A DNA stretch of 64,000 nucleotides. Origin: Arcicella aquatica. Lineage in GTDB: Bacteria > Bacteroidota > Bacteroidia > Cytophagales > Spirosomataceae. The notes under the pieces were generated by a model, which searched no databases, was not told the DNA's origin, and saw nothing but the letters and a program-made list of their open reading frames with translations. Below are positions 25,278-34,892 of the stretch, piece after piece (within the stretch, counting starts at the first letter, position 1; every line of letters begins with the position of its first letter). The stretch is taken from the NCBI RefSeq assembly GCF_034928825.1, contig NZ_JAYFUL010000014.1, forward strand, positions 18,550 through 82,549, given 5' to 3'. The translations under genes were made by a program, and so were the position numbers.

Positions 25278-26069
25278 ATGGAAAAACCGTTTGTAAGTTT
25301 TTTTACTTTAGTGAGAATTTCAATAATTTTTATTTCAGTGGTGTGTCTGAATGGCTGTAGCCAAAAGAAAAACGAGGATAGTAAGATAGATTCGAGTACA
25401 AATGCTAAGCGACATTCAAAAATTATTGCAAGACCAGATACCATTCAAGAATTATATTTAGAGGATATTTTAGCTTGTATGAATTTTGAGGGACTTACTA
25501 AAAAGTATGGGGCAGAGAATGTCAAGAAAGACGTAATCGTAGAAACTGGCGAAGGACAGTTTAAAATAACAAAGCTTTATCCTGATACTGAAAAAGAAGT
25601 AGAAGTTTATTGGAAAGACGGCAAGGAATATCAGCAGATTCAGGATGTAATGATACGAGTGCGTTATACCAAAGATGAGAAAACAGATTTTAGCTCGCCT
25701 TGGAGCTCGAAAAATGATATTCATTTAGGCATGAAACTAGCTGAAATTGTACAGTTAAATGGCAAAACGTTTACAATTACTGGCTTTGGATGGGATTTAG
25801 GAGGAAGCGTAGTAAGTTGGGAAGGAGGAAAGCTCGCTGGTAAAAATATCAATGTTCGCTTTAATGATTTTTCAGATGATAATGGAGGATTGACACCGCA
25901 AGAATTTAATGCTATTTCAGGCGAGATGGAATTTGATGTTTTACATTCGTCTATCACCAAGTTGAACCCTTCTGTTGACCAAATTTCTGTTTTTATTAAA
26001 CCAGCAATCACAAAAGACCAAGGACAAAAAATGGTAAAAGAAGTAGAAGCTAAGCAGATGAAGAAGTAG
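25278..26069 (+). CDS. Hypothetical lipoprotein
   Basis: A ~263-residue lipoprotein of unknown function. The signal (residues 4-23, ISIIFISVVCLNGC) ends with a lipobox cysteine. The mature protein is beta-rich and acidic, with a repeated theme of a conserved-looking YGAENVKKDVIVETGEGQFKITKLYPD segment and WDLGGSVVSWEGGKL, which suggests a compact domain involved in binding. I chose the ATG at 25278 because the earlier in-frame ATG at 25200 lies in the lpdA terminator. It is monocistronic, ending in its own terminator. Confidence 0.7.
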   Translation: MEKPFVSFFTLVRISIIFISVVCLNGCSQKKNEDSKIDSSTNAKRHSKIIARPDTIQELYLEDILACMNFEGLTKKYGAENVKKDVIVETGEGQFKITKLYPDTEKEVEVYWKDGKEYQQIQDVMIRVRYTKDEKTDFSSPWSSKNDIHLGMKLAEIVQLNGKTFTITGFGWDLGGSVVSWEGGKLAGKNINVRFNDFSDDNGGLTPQEFNAISGEMEFDVLHSSITKLNPSVDQISVFIKPAITKDQGQKMVKEVEAKQMKK

Positions 26070-26077
26070 CTTTTTAT

Positions 26078-26296
26078 GGACTAAAGGATTTTAAGACTAA
26101 AGGACTTGAAGAAGAAGATTTTAGATGAAAATTAATAGAATATTGATAAATGTAGCGGTATAACCCTTGCGGTTACCGTTTTTGTTTGGAGGCTGAGAAC
26201 TTCAAGCCCTTCAACCTTTTATTCCAAAATCCTTTGGTCTAAAAATCTCTTAGTTTTCAATTCTTTAAGTCCTATAGTCCTCAAACCCTTTAGTCC
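26078..26296. repeat. Degenerate AAGTCCT/AAATCC-type intergenic repeats
   Basis: Between convergent genes, units like GGACTAAAGGATTTT and AAGACTAAAGGACTTGAAG (26078-26115) are answered by their complements (AAAATCCTTTGGTCTAAAA, AGTCCTATAGTCCTCAAACC) at 26225-26296, so the region can fold on itself. The same family occurs at 48318-48430 and 51290-51432. Confidence 0.55.
26156..26178 (+). terminator. Terminator after the 25278 lipoprotein gene
   Basis: CGGTATAACC pairs with GGTTACCG (a 2-nt bulge) around CTTGC and is followed by TTTTTG. Confidence 0.6.
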
Positions 26297-26623
26297 CTAT
26301 TTAAGCTTCTCATTCTCCAAATGCCTAGTAGCATCACGGTTTGTTTTCTTGTCTAGGTTTTTTTGTAAAGCTTCTGTCAAATTGATACCTGTTTGATTCG
26401 CAAGGCATATCAACACGAACAATACATCTGCCATTTCATCCCCTAAATCTTTAGCTTTGTCTGATTCCTTTTCAGACTGTTCTCCATATCTTCGAGCAAT
26501 TATTCTTGCTACTTCGCCTACCTCTTCGGTAAGCATTGCCATATTGGTCAGTTCATTGAAATAACGAACGCCAATGGTTTTTATCCAATTATCAACCGTG
26601 CTTTGTGCTTCTTCGATAGTCAT
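26297..26623 (-). CDS. MazG-like nucleotide pyrophosphohydrolase
   Basis: A 108-residue single-domain MazG/all-alpha NTP pyrophosphatase. The magnesium-binding pattern EEVGEVARI (about 32-40) with the later DEMADVLFVLICLA (about 64-77) fits the family, which hydrolyses (d)NTPs to monophosphates as a house-cleaning activity. The start codon overlaps the stop of the preceding membrane-protein gene (ATGA), so the two are translationally coupled. It is the last gene of the rsmA operon. Confidence 0.9.
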   Translation of the reverse strand: MTIEEAQSTVDNWIKTIGVRYFNELTNMAMLTEEVGEVARIIARRYGEQSEKESDKAKDLGDEMADVLFVLICLANQTGINLTEALQKNLDKKTNRDATRHLENEKLK

Positions 26624-26940
26624 TTTTGATGCAGTGTTTTACTGAAAAAACTACCCATAAAACCACCAAACAAACAAGGAAGTGGTGAAATATAAGTAGA
26701 GAATTGATTGATATTAGGAAACTTTGCTTCTATTCCTAAAAACTGAGCAAGATAAAAACCAGCAAAAATTCCGACTATTAATTGAATCGCCGAAATCCAA
26801 CCTTTTTTGGGTTCTAAGTAACCAATTACTAAAGCCGAAAGTAGGATAACAAAAAGAGGCCAATGTACTACATCAGCATTCAGGTTTACTGCTATAATCA
26901 CCAAAGTGGCAGCAATCGTTACAATAGTATTGCGTATCAT
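26620..26940 (-). CDS. Small membrane protein
   Basis: A 106-residue protein with about four hydrophobic helices (7-23, 27-44, 49-68, 84-100). It has no recognised motif; PLPCLFGGFMGSFFSKTLH is the most distinctive segment. It sits between dtd (10 bp) and mazG (4-bp overlap), so it is part of the operon. Its function is unknown. Confidence 0.65.
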   Translation of the reverse strand: MIRNTIVTIAATLVIIAVNLNADVVHWPLFVILLSALVIGYLEPKKGWISAIQLIVGIFAGFYLAQFLGIEAKFPNINQFSTYISPLPCLFGGFMGSFFSKTLHQK

Positions 26941-26950
26941 TTTAAAAAGA

Positions 26951-27403
26951 CTAAATTTTATGCTTGGAATCTATCACAATTGTAACAGGACCATCATTGA
27001 TAAGTGATACTTTCATATCTGCCCCAAATTCGCCTGTTTGTATATTCTTACCCAAATCTTTGGATAATTGTTGTATCATTTGTTCGTACAAAGGGATAGC
27101 AACTTCTGGGCGAGCAGCCTCTATAAAACTCGGTCTGTTGCCCTTTTTAGTACTAGCGTGTAATGTAAATTGACTAATGAGTAAAATATCACCATTTATA
27201 GTATTGAGGTCAAGATTCATTTTCCCTTCTTCATCAGAGAAAATTCTCATGCCAACAATTTTCTTAGAAAGCCATTCTACGTCTTCCAAAGTATCTGCAT
27301 GAGTAATCCCTAATAATATCAAAAAGCCAGTTTGGATACTCCCTTTTATATTCCCCTCTATTTTTACCGAAGCCTCAGCAACTCTTTGTATAACTGCAAT
27401 CAT
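26951..27403 (-). CDS. dtd: D-aminoacyl-tRNA deacylase
   Basis: A 150-residue enzyme that removes mischarged D-amino acids (and glycine) from tRNA. The two active-site motifs are clear: ISQFTLHAST (about 78-87) and INDGPVTIVID (about 135-145), the latter the cross-subunit NxPxT-type motif in its GPVT form. The length is exactly typical. The start codon lies 3 bp from the mgtE stop, so it is co-transcribed with mgtE. Confidence 0.95.
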   Translation of the reverse strand: MIAVIQRVAEASVKIEGNIKGSIQTGFLILLGITHADTLEDVEWLSKKIVGMRIFSDEEGKMNLDLNTINGDILLISQFTLHASTKKGNRPSFIEAARPEVAIPLYEQMIQQLSKDLGKNIQTGEFGADMKVSLINDGPVTIVIDSKHKI

Positions 27404-27406
27404 AAT

Positions 27407-28789
27407 CTACATCAATATATATACAATCAATAAATATACACCATAGCCCAGTAAATCGTTTGTTGTGGTAATAAAAGGCCCCGAGGCTATAGCAGGATTA
27501 ATGTTGAATTTATTTAAAACTAATGGGGTTATAGTACCCATGAATGAAGCTAACAATACCACAGAAAATATAGAGAGCGATACCGTTATAGATAACTGAA
27601 CATTAACACTATCAACAATTAGGGAACCAAAGAACGCAAAAATACCAGCAATGATAGCATTGAAAAAAGCTACTTTTAATACCTTCAAGAGTCGTTCGCC
27701 AAGAGAGACATCTATACCAGATTTATCAGCCAAACTTTGTACAATGATTGAAGACGATTGAACACCTACATTTCCACCTGTTGAGCCAATTAACGGAATG
27801 AAAAAAGCTACTGCTGGAATTTTTGATAATAAATCTTCAAAATTATGAATTAATCTTGCTGCAAAGAAACTCCCAACCATTCCCCCAAGCAACCATGGCA
27901 AACGTGAACGAACCAAACGCCAAACGCTATCGTCTTCTTCTACGTCTTCCGAGATACCAGTCATCGCTTGAACATCCTCTTGAGCAGACTCCGTAATAAA
28001 ATCGACCACGTCATCAATGGTAATTCTTCCTAACAAACGTCCTTGAATATTTACCACTGGCACAGCATCCAAATCGTATTTCTGCATTACATCGGCAACC
28101 TCTTCGCCTTTAGCCGTGGTTTTTACAGAAACAATATCTTCATCATATATATCCGATACTTTGGCTCCTCTTTTAGCAAGAATTATTCTTTTTAAAGATA
28201 CTCTGCCTAATAGAATACTTTCATCATCAACCACATAGACGGCAGATACGTTTTCTACATCCTCGGCTTGTCTTCTTATTTCTTCAATACATTCAGTGAT
28301 AGACTGCTTTATGTTGATTTTGATTAACTCTTTTTGCATCAAACCACCCGCTGAATCTTCGTCATAGTGCATCAAATCGTTCACAAAACGAGCTTGCTCT
28401 CTGTCTTTCAACAAACCGATAATATCTTCAGAAATATCTTTAGGTTGTTCGTTCAGAATATCAACGGCGTCATCTGAATCCAACACGTCAATGTATTCCG
28501 CAATTTCCTTTGCTGTAAAATTCTTGAGGAATTTCTTGCGATCATCAGCATCAAGATTAGTGATGATTTCAGCACCTAATTTTTTGTCTAATAACTTTAC
28601 TAAATAATGAGACTCTTCACCGTTCAACTCATACAAAATATTCGTTATATCTGCTGGATATAACTCTCCCATTTCAGCGATGATTAACTCATTTTCTTGC
28701 ACTGATATGGCAGTCTGTATTTTTTCTAAGTATTCCTTTGTGAGTTCAAAGGGAGTAAGTTCAAAAGGTTGTTGATTTGTCGATTCCAT
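27407..28789 (-). CDS. mgtE: Magnesium transporter MgtE
   Basis: A 460-residue Mg2+ channel/transporter. The order is the standard one: an N-terminal helical MgtE_N domain (about 15-130, with DAVDILNEQP and LMHYDEDSAGGLM), two CBS domains (about 135-262) that sense cytoplasmic Mg2+, a plug helix and a five-helix membrane domain (about 288-460) with FFIPLIGSTGGNVGVQSSS and NLLGYG-like TTTNDLLGYGVYLLIVY. The length is normal. It lies 50 bp after rsmA and 3 bp before dtd in a leftward operon. Confidence 0.95.
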   Translation of the reverse strand: MESTNQQPFELTPFELTKEYLEKIQTAISVQENELIIAEMGELYPADITNILYELNGEESHYLVKLLDKKLGAEIITNLDADDRKKFLKNFTAKEIAEYIDVLDSDDAVDILNEQPKDISEDIIGLLKDREQARFVNDLMHYDEDSAGGLMQKELIKINIKQSITECIEEIRRQAEDVENVSAVYVVDDESILLGRVSLKRIILAKRGAKVSDIYDEDIVSVKTTAKGEEVADVMQKYDLDAVPVVNIQGRLLGRITIDDVVDFITESAQEDVQAMTGISEDVEEDDSVWRLVRSRLPWLLGGMVGSFFAARLIHNFEDLLSKIPAVAFFIPLIGSTGGNVGVQSSSIIVQSLADKSGIDVSLGERLLKVLKVAFFNAIIAGIFAFFGSLIVDSVNVQLSITVSLSIFSVVLLASFMGTITPLVLNKFNINPAIASGPFITTTNDLLGYGVYLLIVYILM

Positions 28790-28839
28790 GATTTTGTAGC
28801 CCCAGCAATTATGTGGATGGACTAAATAGTTAGAGGATT

Positions 28840-29622
28840 TTACTCAATAATCGGAGCATTATCTTCGGCTAGCCGAGTTAGTTCAAGAAAATCGGCTACA
28901 GATAATTGCTCTGCACGTTTATTTAAAAACGGATTTTCAGGTAATTGTAAGGCTCTCAAGGCATTTCTTAGTGTTTTACGACGCTGATTAAACCCCATTT
29001 TTACAATAGCCTTAAATTTACTTTCGGATACGCCCAAATCCGATACATTATTTCTTTTTAGTCGAATTACGCCAGAATTTACTTTTGGGGGTGGTGAAAA
29101 TACTTCAGGTCCCAACGAAAAGCAGTATTCAATATCATAAAATGCCTGTAAGAGGACACTCAAAATACCATAATCTTTATTGCCAGGCTTTGAAGCAATC
29201 CTTACAGCTACTTCTTTCTGAAACATACCAGCGATTTCTGGTACATAATCTTTATAGTCGAGGACTTTAAATAAAATCTGTGAAGAAATATTATATGGAA
29301 AATTGCCCACAATGCCGAATTTTTGACCATTGAAGAAGGTCGATAAATCCTGATGTAAAAAATCGGCTGAATGGATTCTTCCCTTCAATTGTGGATAATG
29401 TATATTGAGGTATTCGACCGACTCACGGTCTAGTTCAACTACCGAAGTTTGATATTCTGTATGTTGTAATAAAAATTGAGTAAGTACGCCCATTCCTGGT
29501 CCAATTTCCATCACTTGGTCGTAGCCCCCATGAAGTGACATCAGCTCTACAATTTTTCTTGCTGCCTCTAAATCTCTTAGAAAATGTTGTCCTAGACTTT
29601 TTTTAGCTCTTACGTCTTTCAA
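28840..29622 (-). CDS. rsmA: 16S rRNA dimethyladenosine transferase
   Basis: A 260-residue KsgA-type methyltransferase that dimethylates the two adjacent adenines at the 3' end of 16S rRNA late in ribosome assembly. KSLGQHFLRD at the N-terminus, the SAM motif VMEIGPGMGVLTQFLL and the catalytic NFPYNIS motif (NLPYN in most homologues) are present. The FSPPPKVNSGVIRLKR and GFNQRRKTLRNAL segments of the C-terminal domain are also visible. It heads the rsmA-mgtE-dtd-membrane protein-mazG operon, and an interspersed element ends its upstream region 34 bp before the start. Confidence 0.95.
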   Translation of the reverse strand: MKDVRAKKSLGQHFLRDLEAARKIVELMSLHGGYDQVMEIGPGMGVLTQFLLQHTEYQTSVVELDRESVEYLNIHYPQLKGRIHSADFLHQDLSTFFNGQKFGIVGNFPYNISSQILFKVLDYKDYVPEIAGMFQKEVAVRIASKPGNKDYGILSVLLQAFYDIEYCFSLGPEVFSPPPKVNSGVIRLKRNNVSDLGVSESKFKAIVKMGFNQRRKTLRNALRALQLPENPFLNKRAEQLSVADFLELTRLAEDNAPIIE

Positions 29623-29656
29623 TGATTCTGTCGTTGGTTTTTGGATGTTAAATAAT

Positions 29657-29816
29657 GAAGCTGTTTAAACTTTCCGTTTCTAAGGTGAAAGTATTGTATT
29701 TTTGAATTGATTTTTTCAAAATTTGCGAAGCATAGCATCGCTACGTCGAGTAAATTTTGGAACAAGCTATTCTAAAAGACTTAGTTTAACCCGAAAGGGA
29801 AAGTTTAAACAGCTTC
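29657..29816 (+). mobile_element. Interspersed inverted-repeat element, copy 3
   Basis: A 160-bp copy between divergent rsmA and the hybrid-kinase gene, flanked on both sides by AAT (candidate target duplication). The TATTTTTG motif at 29697-29704 points right, toward the kinase gene. The element begins only 34 bp upstream of rsmA, so the rsmA promoter must lie in or beyond it. Confidence 0.88.
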
Positions 29817-29871
29817 AATGTCAAAAAGACTAATGAATTGCTTTTATTCCTTAAAATTACGCCGTTTTTTG

Positions 29872-29879
29872 TACTTTTA
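29872..29879 (+). promoter_or_regulatory. Possible -7 element for the hybrid kinase
   Basis: TACTTTTA matches TAnnTTTG at 7 of 8 positions, 50 bp before the ATG at 29930. Confidence 0.35.
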
Positions 29880-29929
29880 AGATAAAATTTCGTTAAAATC
29901 GAAAAGGAAAATAACCAAGAACAAAAGCT

Positions 29930-32900
29930 ATGCGTTGGTCTCATAAAACAAAAGAAGAATTAATCATAGAAATTCGTCACCTCAAAAAAGAATTAAGAGT
30001 ATTAGAAGCCAATGAAAGAGCAGGCGAAATGCCGCCCTCAATGGCTGCTGAATTAGAAAAGGCTGTAGAGAATCTTAATTTAGTAGGGATGGTGCTGGAG
30101 GATAACGGTACGATATTATACTGTAATGCCTTTTCAATGAGGATGTTAGGGTATCAGCCAGATGAATTGATTGGAAAAAACTTTTTTGATGTATTGGTAC
30201 CAAGTGAAGAGAAGGTGCAAAGGATAACCTCTTTTCAAGATGCCATGGAAAAAGGAGGATTGTTTGACCAAAAAGAAAGAACGATGCTTGCAAAGAGTGG
30301 GCAAGTAAAATACGTTGAACTGAATTCTACCATTTTCAATGATGCGGGCGATGATACAAGATATTTAACAATTATAGGTGAAGATGTTACCGAACGCAGA
30401 AAAGTAGCCGAAGCCTTAGCACGTTCGAATGCTCAATTGCAGGATTTAATTACGAATACTACCGACGTAATTCAAATCACGAGTATTTCAGGGCGATTTT
30501 TGTATGTAAATAAGTCATGGTTAGAAACCATGGGCTATGAGTCGAACGAATTAGCTGCTTTAAGGCTAAAAGATATTCTTCATCCAGATTTTGCCAAAGA
30601 TGCCCTTGAGAAATTTGAGAAGGTGAAAAATGGTGTCAATATCCCTGATTTTGAGGTAGTTTTTAGAAGAAAAGATGGTCGCCGACTTTATTTAGCAGGT
30701 TCGGTTAACTGTCGTTTTGAGAAAGACGTACCTACTGCTTTTCGCTGTATTTTTCATAATTCAACGGCTAAAGTAAGGGCTGAGCGAGCATCAAAGCTAT
30801 ATGCAAGTATTGCACAGGCAACGATTCGTTCTACCAATTTGGATGATTTATATGTCAATATTCATAAAGAGTTAGGAGAGGTAATTGACGTAAAAAACTT
30901 CTTTATCGCTCAATACGATTCTGCAAAATCTTTCTTGTATTTCCCTTATTATGTCGATGAATATTTTGATAATCGAGTGAATTTTACCAAACGAAAATTA
31001 GGGAATGGATTAACAGAATATGCCATTGCAGCTAATAGACCATTGATATTGAGGGATGATGACATTTTTAAGTTGGCTGAAGACAAAACAATTTATTTAT
31101 ATGGCGTAGTACCCAAAGTGATGATTTGCGTGCCTCTGAGAATAGGCAATAAAGTAACGGGAATCATTGGCTTAAAATCTTATGAGCGTCAGAACAAGTA
31201 CGAACAAAAAGATTTGGAGTTACTAGATTTTATCTCTGGTCAGGTAGCCTTAGCTATTGCTCGTAAACAAGCAGAAGATATTTTGGCGCGTGAAACAGCC
31301 AGATTGAACGCTATTATTGAAGGTAGTTCGCACTTAATGTGGTCGGTGAATCGCAAGATGTTGTTAACGTCTTTCAATAAAGAATATTCTCAATTGATAG
31401 AAAACCAATTAAATCTAAAGCCACAATTGATGTTGAGTACCGAGAAAGTTGGTTTCAGAATGGTTTCAGCGACAGATAGGAGGGTATTAGAAGAAAAATA
31501 TAAAGCCGCATTTAGAGGAGAACAACAGCATTTTGAAGTAAAGTTGGATTCGGAAGATGGTAACCCCAATTGGATAGAAATTTACCTCAATCCAATTTTC
31601 CTGAATAATGGTATGATTGAGGAGGTATCGGGGATAGGGCGAGATATAACCGATTTAAAGAAATACCAACAAGACATTGTTAAGGCAAAAGATGAAGCGG
31701 AACGTTCGTTAAAAGTAAAAGAGCGGTTTTTGGCCAATATGAGCCACGAGATTAGAACACCTATGAATGGTGTAATCGGGATGATAGACTTATTGAACGA
31801 TACCGCACTAGATATAGAGCAAAAAGACTATGTTCAAACCATTAAAAAATCATCAGAAACACTCTTACATATCCTAAATGATATTTTAGATTTAGCTAAA
31901 ATTGAAGCAGGGAAAATGGCTTTGCATGAAGCACCAATTGTTTTCAAAGATGTTTTTGATAGATTACAAGCACTTTTCTCACAGATTGCAGCCAATAAAG
32001 GCAATAGAATTATCTGCGAATTTGGCGATAATTTGCCAGAGTTTGTGATTGCTGATGAAACACGTCTTTTACAGATTTTGTCTAATCTTACTTCTAATGC
32101 TTTGAAATTTACCGAGAATGGAACCGTAAATATCAAGGTAAATCTGGTGCAAAAAAGAGGGAAGTTTAATAGAATACGTGTTGAGATAAAAGATTCTGGC
32201 ATTGGTATTACAGAAGAAAACCTGAAAATGCTTTTCAATGCGTTTCAGCAAGTGGATAATTCTACTAAAAAATCTTTTGGTGGTACAGGCTTAGGATTAG
32301 CCATTTCAAAAGAGCTTTGTCGTTTGATGAAAGGAGAAATAGGCGTTTATTCAGACTGGGGCAAAGGTTCTACCTTTTGGTTTATCATCGAAATCAAGCA
32401 AACGGATATTAGCCCAATGATGGCTAAAAAAGACGAAGTAGCATTCCAAGTTGTAGGTCATTTTAGTGATATCACGCCTTATATTTTACTAGTAGATGAT
32501 AATGCAACAAACCGAAAAGTGGCAAGCGAAATCATGCGCAAAGCTGGGTGTGAAGTAATTACAGCCGATTCGGGTAAAAAAGCCATTGCTTTGGTAGAAA
32601 AATCATTAATAGAAAAACCTTTTGACGTAATATTCATGGATATTCAGATGCCTGAAATGGATGGTGTAGAAACCACTCATCGATTAAGAGCATTATCAGA
32701 TAACCTGCCACCGATTATTGCCATGACTGCTTATGCCATGCGCGAAGACCGTGACCGTTTTATGGCCAATGGGATGAATGATTATGTTCCTAAACCTATC
32801 AGGGCTGAAATATTGGTAAGAAAAGTTAGGGAATGGGTTGAAAGAGGAAACAATCACAAAAAGAATCCTATTAAAACAATTAGTACGGCAGATTCAATGA

Positions 32901-33316
32901 AAGCTGAGATAACCTCAGTAACAGATGATAAATCAATTGAAAAAGTAAATACTCCTGCTGAAATCTCACTAGATTCACTGCCTGTGCTTGATCAAGAAAT
33001 CATCAAACAGCTTGCCAATAGTGTTGGCGGAGATATGAGCTTCGTGAGTTCTATTTTGGAAGGTTTTGAAGAAGAAGCTACCGAACAAATTCAGCTTGCT
33101 ATTGAAGGCTTTCATTCAAGCAACTGCAAACAAGTTCAAAGCGAACTTCATACGTTGAAAGGTAATTCGGGAACATTGGGGGCGTCTCGTTTACACGAGA
33201 TAACAAGAATTATTGAAGAAAAAGCCAAACACTGCGATTTTAGATTTTTTGAGAAGGAAATCTTGATTTTACAAGATGAGTTTGAAGCATTTAAAGAAGC
33301 ATATAAGAAGTTATAA
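29930..33316 (+). CDS. Hybrid sensor histidine kinase, PAS-PAS-GAF-PAS-HisKA-HATPase-REC-Hpt
   Basis: A 1128-residue soluble hybrid kinase; no membrane segment is visible. After a short N-terminal coiled coil, PAS domains at about 45-155 and 168-280, a GAF domain (about 290-455) and a third PAS (about 465-585) precede HisKA with phospho-acceptor His606 (MSHEIRTPMNGVIG). The HATPase has GGTGLGLAIS. The receiver domain has Asp904 in FMDIQMPEMDG, and the C-terminal Hpt domain has His1074 in LHTLKGNSGTLG. A full phosphorelay (His-Asp-His) is thus contained in one chain; the final response regulator is not next to it. It is a single gene ending at a hairpin. Confidence 0.95.
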   Translation: MRWSHKTKEELIIEIRHLKKELRVLEANERAGEMPPSMAAELEKAVENLNLVGMVLEDNGTILYCNAFSMRMLGYQPDELIGKNFFDVLVPSEEKVQRITSFQDAMEKGGLFDQKERTMLAKSGQVKYVELNSTIFNDAGDDTRYLTIIGEDVTERRKVAEALARSNAQLQDLITNTTDVIQITSISGRFLYVNKSWLETMGYESNELAALRLKDILHPDFAKDALEKFEKVKNGVNIPDFEVVFRRKDGRRLYLAGSVNCRFEKDVPTAFRCIFHNSTAKVRAERASKLYASIAQATIRSTNLDDLYVNIHKELGEVIDVKNFFIAQYDSAKSFLYFPYYVDEYFDNRVNFTKRKLGNGLTEYAIAANRPLILRDDDIFKLAEDKTIYLYGVVPKVMICVPLRIGNKVTGIIGLKSYERQNKYEQKDLELLDFISGQVALAIARKQAEDILARETARLNAIIEGSSHLMWSVNRKMLLTSFNKEYSQLIENQLNLKPQLMLSTEKVGFRMVSATDRRVLEEKYKAAFRGEQQHFEVKLDSEDGNPNWIEIYLNPIFLNNGMIEEVSGIGRDITDLKKYQQDIVKAKDEAERSLKVKERFLANMSHEIRTPMNGVIGMIDLLNDTALDIEQKDYVQTIKKSSETLLHILNDILDLAKIEAGKMALHEAPIVFKDVFDRLQALFSQIAANKGNRIICEFGDNLPEFVIADETRLLQILSNLTSNALKFTENGTVNIKVNLVQKRGKFNRIRVEIKDSGIGITEENLKMLFNAFQQVDNSTKKSFGGTGLGLAISKELCRLMKGEIGVYSDWGKGSTFWFIIEIKQTDISPMMAKKDEVAFQVVGHFSDITPYILLVDDNATNRKVASEIMRKAGCEVITADSGKKAIALVEKSLIEKPFDVIFMDIQMPEMDGVETTHRLRALSDNLPPIIAMTAYAMREDRDRFMANGMNDYVPKPIRAEILVRKVREWVERGNNHKKNPIKTISTADSMKAEITSVTDDKSIEKVNTPAEISLDSLPVLDQEIIKQLANSVGGDMSFVSSILEGFEEEATEQIQLAIEGFHSSNCKQVQSELHTLKGNSGTLGASRLHEITRIIEEKAKHCDFRFFEKEILILQDEFEAFKEAYKKL

Positions 33317-33662
33317 AAAAAGGTACAATGCCGTAAACATTGTACCTATAATGAGTGTTTTGAGCACTACTATACGCTATAGAATTTTATCAGATAATTA
33401 TTTTGTTGATGAAAAAAGTCAGAAAATGACCTTCCAGTAATTCAAAAAAGTTTGACAAAAATAAAACATGTTTTTTGATATTTTCAAATTTTTTAAAATG
33501 TCAGAAAAATACAATGCTAGATAATTAATTGTCTTTTAATTATTTAGCATTCAAGTTTGTATTTTTAGGGTTAGTCATGACAGAATTTATAAATTTATGA
33601 ATTAATTTACTTGCTTGAAAATCTTCAATTTTAGACTTTTCTTACTTTATCTAAAACAAAAT
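33317..33662. other. Intergenic region before the nucleoside transporter gene
   Basis: A 346-bp AT-rich gap holding the hairpin at 33321-33347 and a near-consensus -7 element TATTTTTA at 33560-33567 for the transporter. Nothing else was seen. Confidence 0.5.
33321..33347. terminator. Hairpin downstream of the hybrid kinase
   Basis: A 10-bp perfect stem AGGTACAATG / CATTGTACCT with a 7-nt loop directly after the stop. It lacks a following T-run on the plus strand, so termination strength is uncertain. Confidence 0.55.
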
Positions 33663-34859
33663 ATGCGATTAACTACTAGAATTCAACTTATGTTTATGAT
33701 GTTCCTGATGTTTAGTACATGGGGAGCTTGGTACGGTCAAATGGGTAAGTACTTATTTACTTCATTACATGCTAATGGTGATCAAATAGGAAGTGCTTAC
33801 GCTACTTTTTCAATTGCTTCAATTTTTGCCCCTTTTTTCGTAGGATTGATTGCTGATAGATTCTTTTCAGCACAAAAAGTAATGGGTGTTTTGAATATAT
33901 TAGGAGCCGTTATTTTATATTTCTTAATTCAAAACAAAGACGCAGATACTTTCTTTTGGTATATTTTAGCTTATACCTTGACTTTCGCACCAAATTTGGC
34001 ATTGTCTAGCTCTATTGCGATGAATCAGATGAAAGACCCGGGTAAAGAATTTCCTCCTATTAGAGTATTGGGCACGATTGCTTGGATTGTAGTAACCAAT
34101 ATTATTGGATACTATGAGATTGGGGATAAAGTAACGATTTTCCAAATTGCGATGTTTACCTCTATTGCTTGGGGTATTTATGCTTTTACTTTACCTAATA
34201 CACCTCCAAAAGCTAGTGGTACAGCCTCTGTTTCGCAAATTTTAGGTACGGATTCATTTGTACTTTTTAAAGATAGATCTTTCTTAATATTCTTCATATC
34301 ATCGGTTTTAGTATGTATTCCATTAGCATTTTATTATGCTCATGCTAATTTGTCACTTACGGAATCACACATGACTAAGGTAGAGAACAAGATGTCTTTA
34401 GGACAAGCTTCAGAGGTATTATTTATGCTTTTGATTCCTTTTGCTTTACAAAAGTTTGGTATTAAAAAGATGTTAATCGTTGGTCTTATCGCTTGGATTG
34501 TCAGATTTATCTGTTTTGGTTATGGTGATGGTATTTCATCGGAATGGATTTTATATTTAGCAATTGTATTGCATGGTGTTTGTTATGATTTCTTCTTTGT
34601 TACTGGACAAATTTATACAGATAATAAAGCGGGTGATAAAATCAAGAACTCGGCACAAGGTTTAATTACATTGGCTACTTATGGTGTCGGAATGGGAATC
34701 GGCTCGTTTCTTTCTGGAAAAGTATTGACAAAATATACTACTGGTAATGTCCACGATTGGACTTCTGTCTGGATGGTGCCTGCTGGTATTGCTGCCGTAG
34801 TGTTAATTCTATTTGTGATATTTTTTCACGACAAAAAAACAGAAAAATTAGTGGAATAA
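33663..34859 (+). CDS. MFS nucleoside:H+ symporter (NupG/XapB-like)
   Basis: A 398-residue, twelve-helix transporter. The N-terminal segment FMMFLMFSTWGAWYGQMGKYL matches the nucleoside:H+ symporter branch of the major facilitator superfamily; GLIADRFFSAQKVMGVLN is the MFS loop 2-3 motif and RVLGTIAWIV is in helix 5. It would import nucleosides from the periplasm. The ATG at 33663 is preferred, since it precedes the first membrane helix; an earlier in-frame start at 33615 adds 16 residues. It stands alone and is followed by a long imperfect inverted repeat. Confidence 0.9.
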   Translation: MRLTTRIQLMFMMFLMFSTWGAWYGQMGKYLFTSLHANGDQIGSAYATFSIASIFAPFFVGLIADRFFSAQKVMGVLNILGAVILYFLIQNKDADTFFWYILAYTLTFAPNLALSSSIAMNQMKDPGKEFPPIRVLGTIAWIVVTNIIGYYEIGDKVTIFQIAMFTSIAWGIYAFTLPNTPPKASGTASVSQILGTDSFVLFKDRSFLIFFISSVLVCIPLAFYYAHANLSLTESHMTKVENKMSLGQASEVLFMLLIPFALQKFGIKKMLIVGLIAWIVRFICFGYGDGISSEWILYLAIVLHGVCYDFFFVTGQIYTDNKAGDKIKNSAQGLITLATYGVGMGIGSFLSGKVLTKYTTGNVHDWTSVWMVPAGIAAVVLILFVIFFHDKKTEKLVE

Positions 34860-34892
34860 AAGATTTTAATTATTAATTTTAATACTCCTAGA

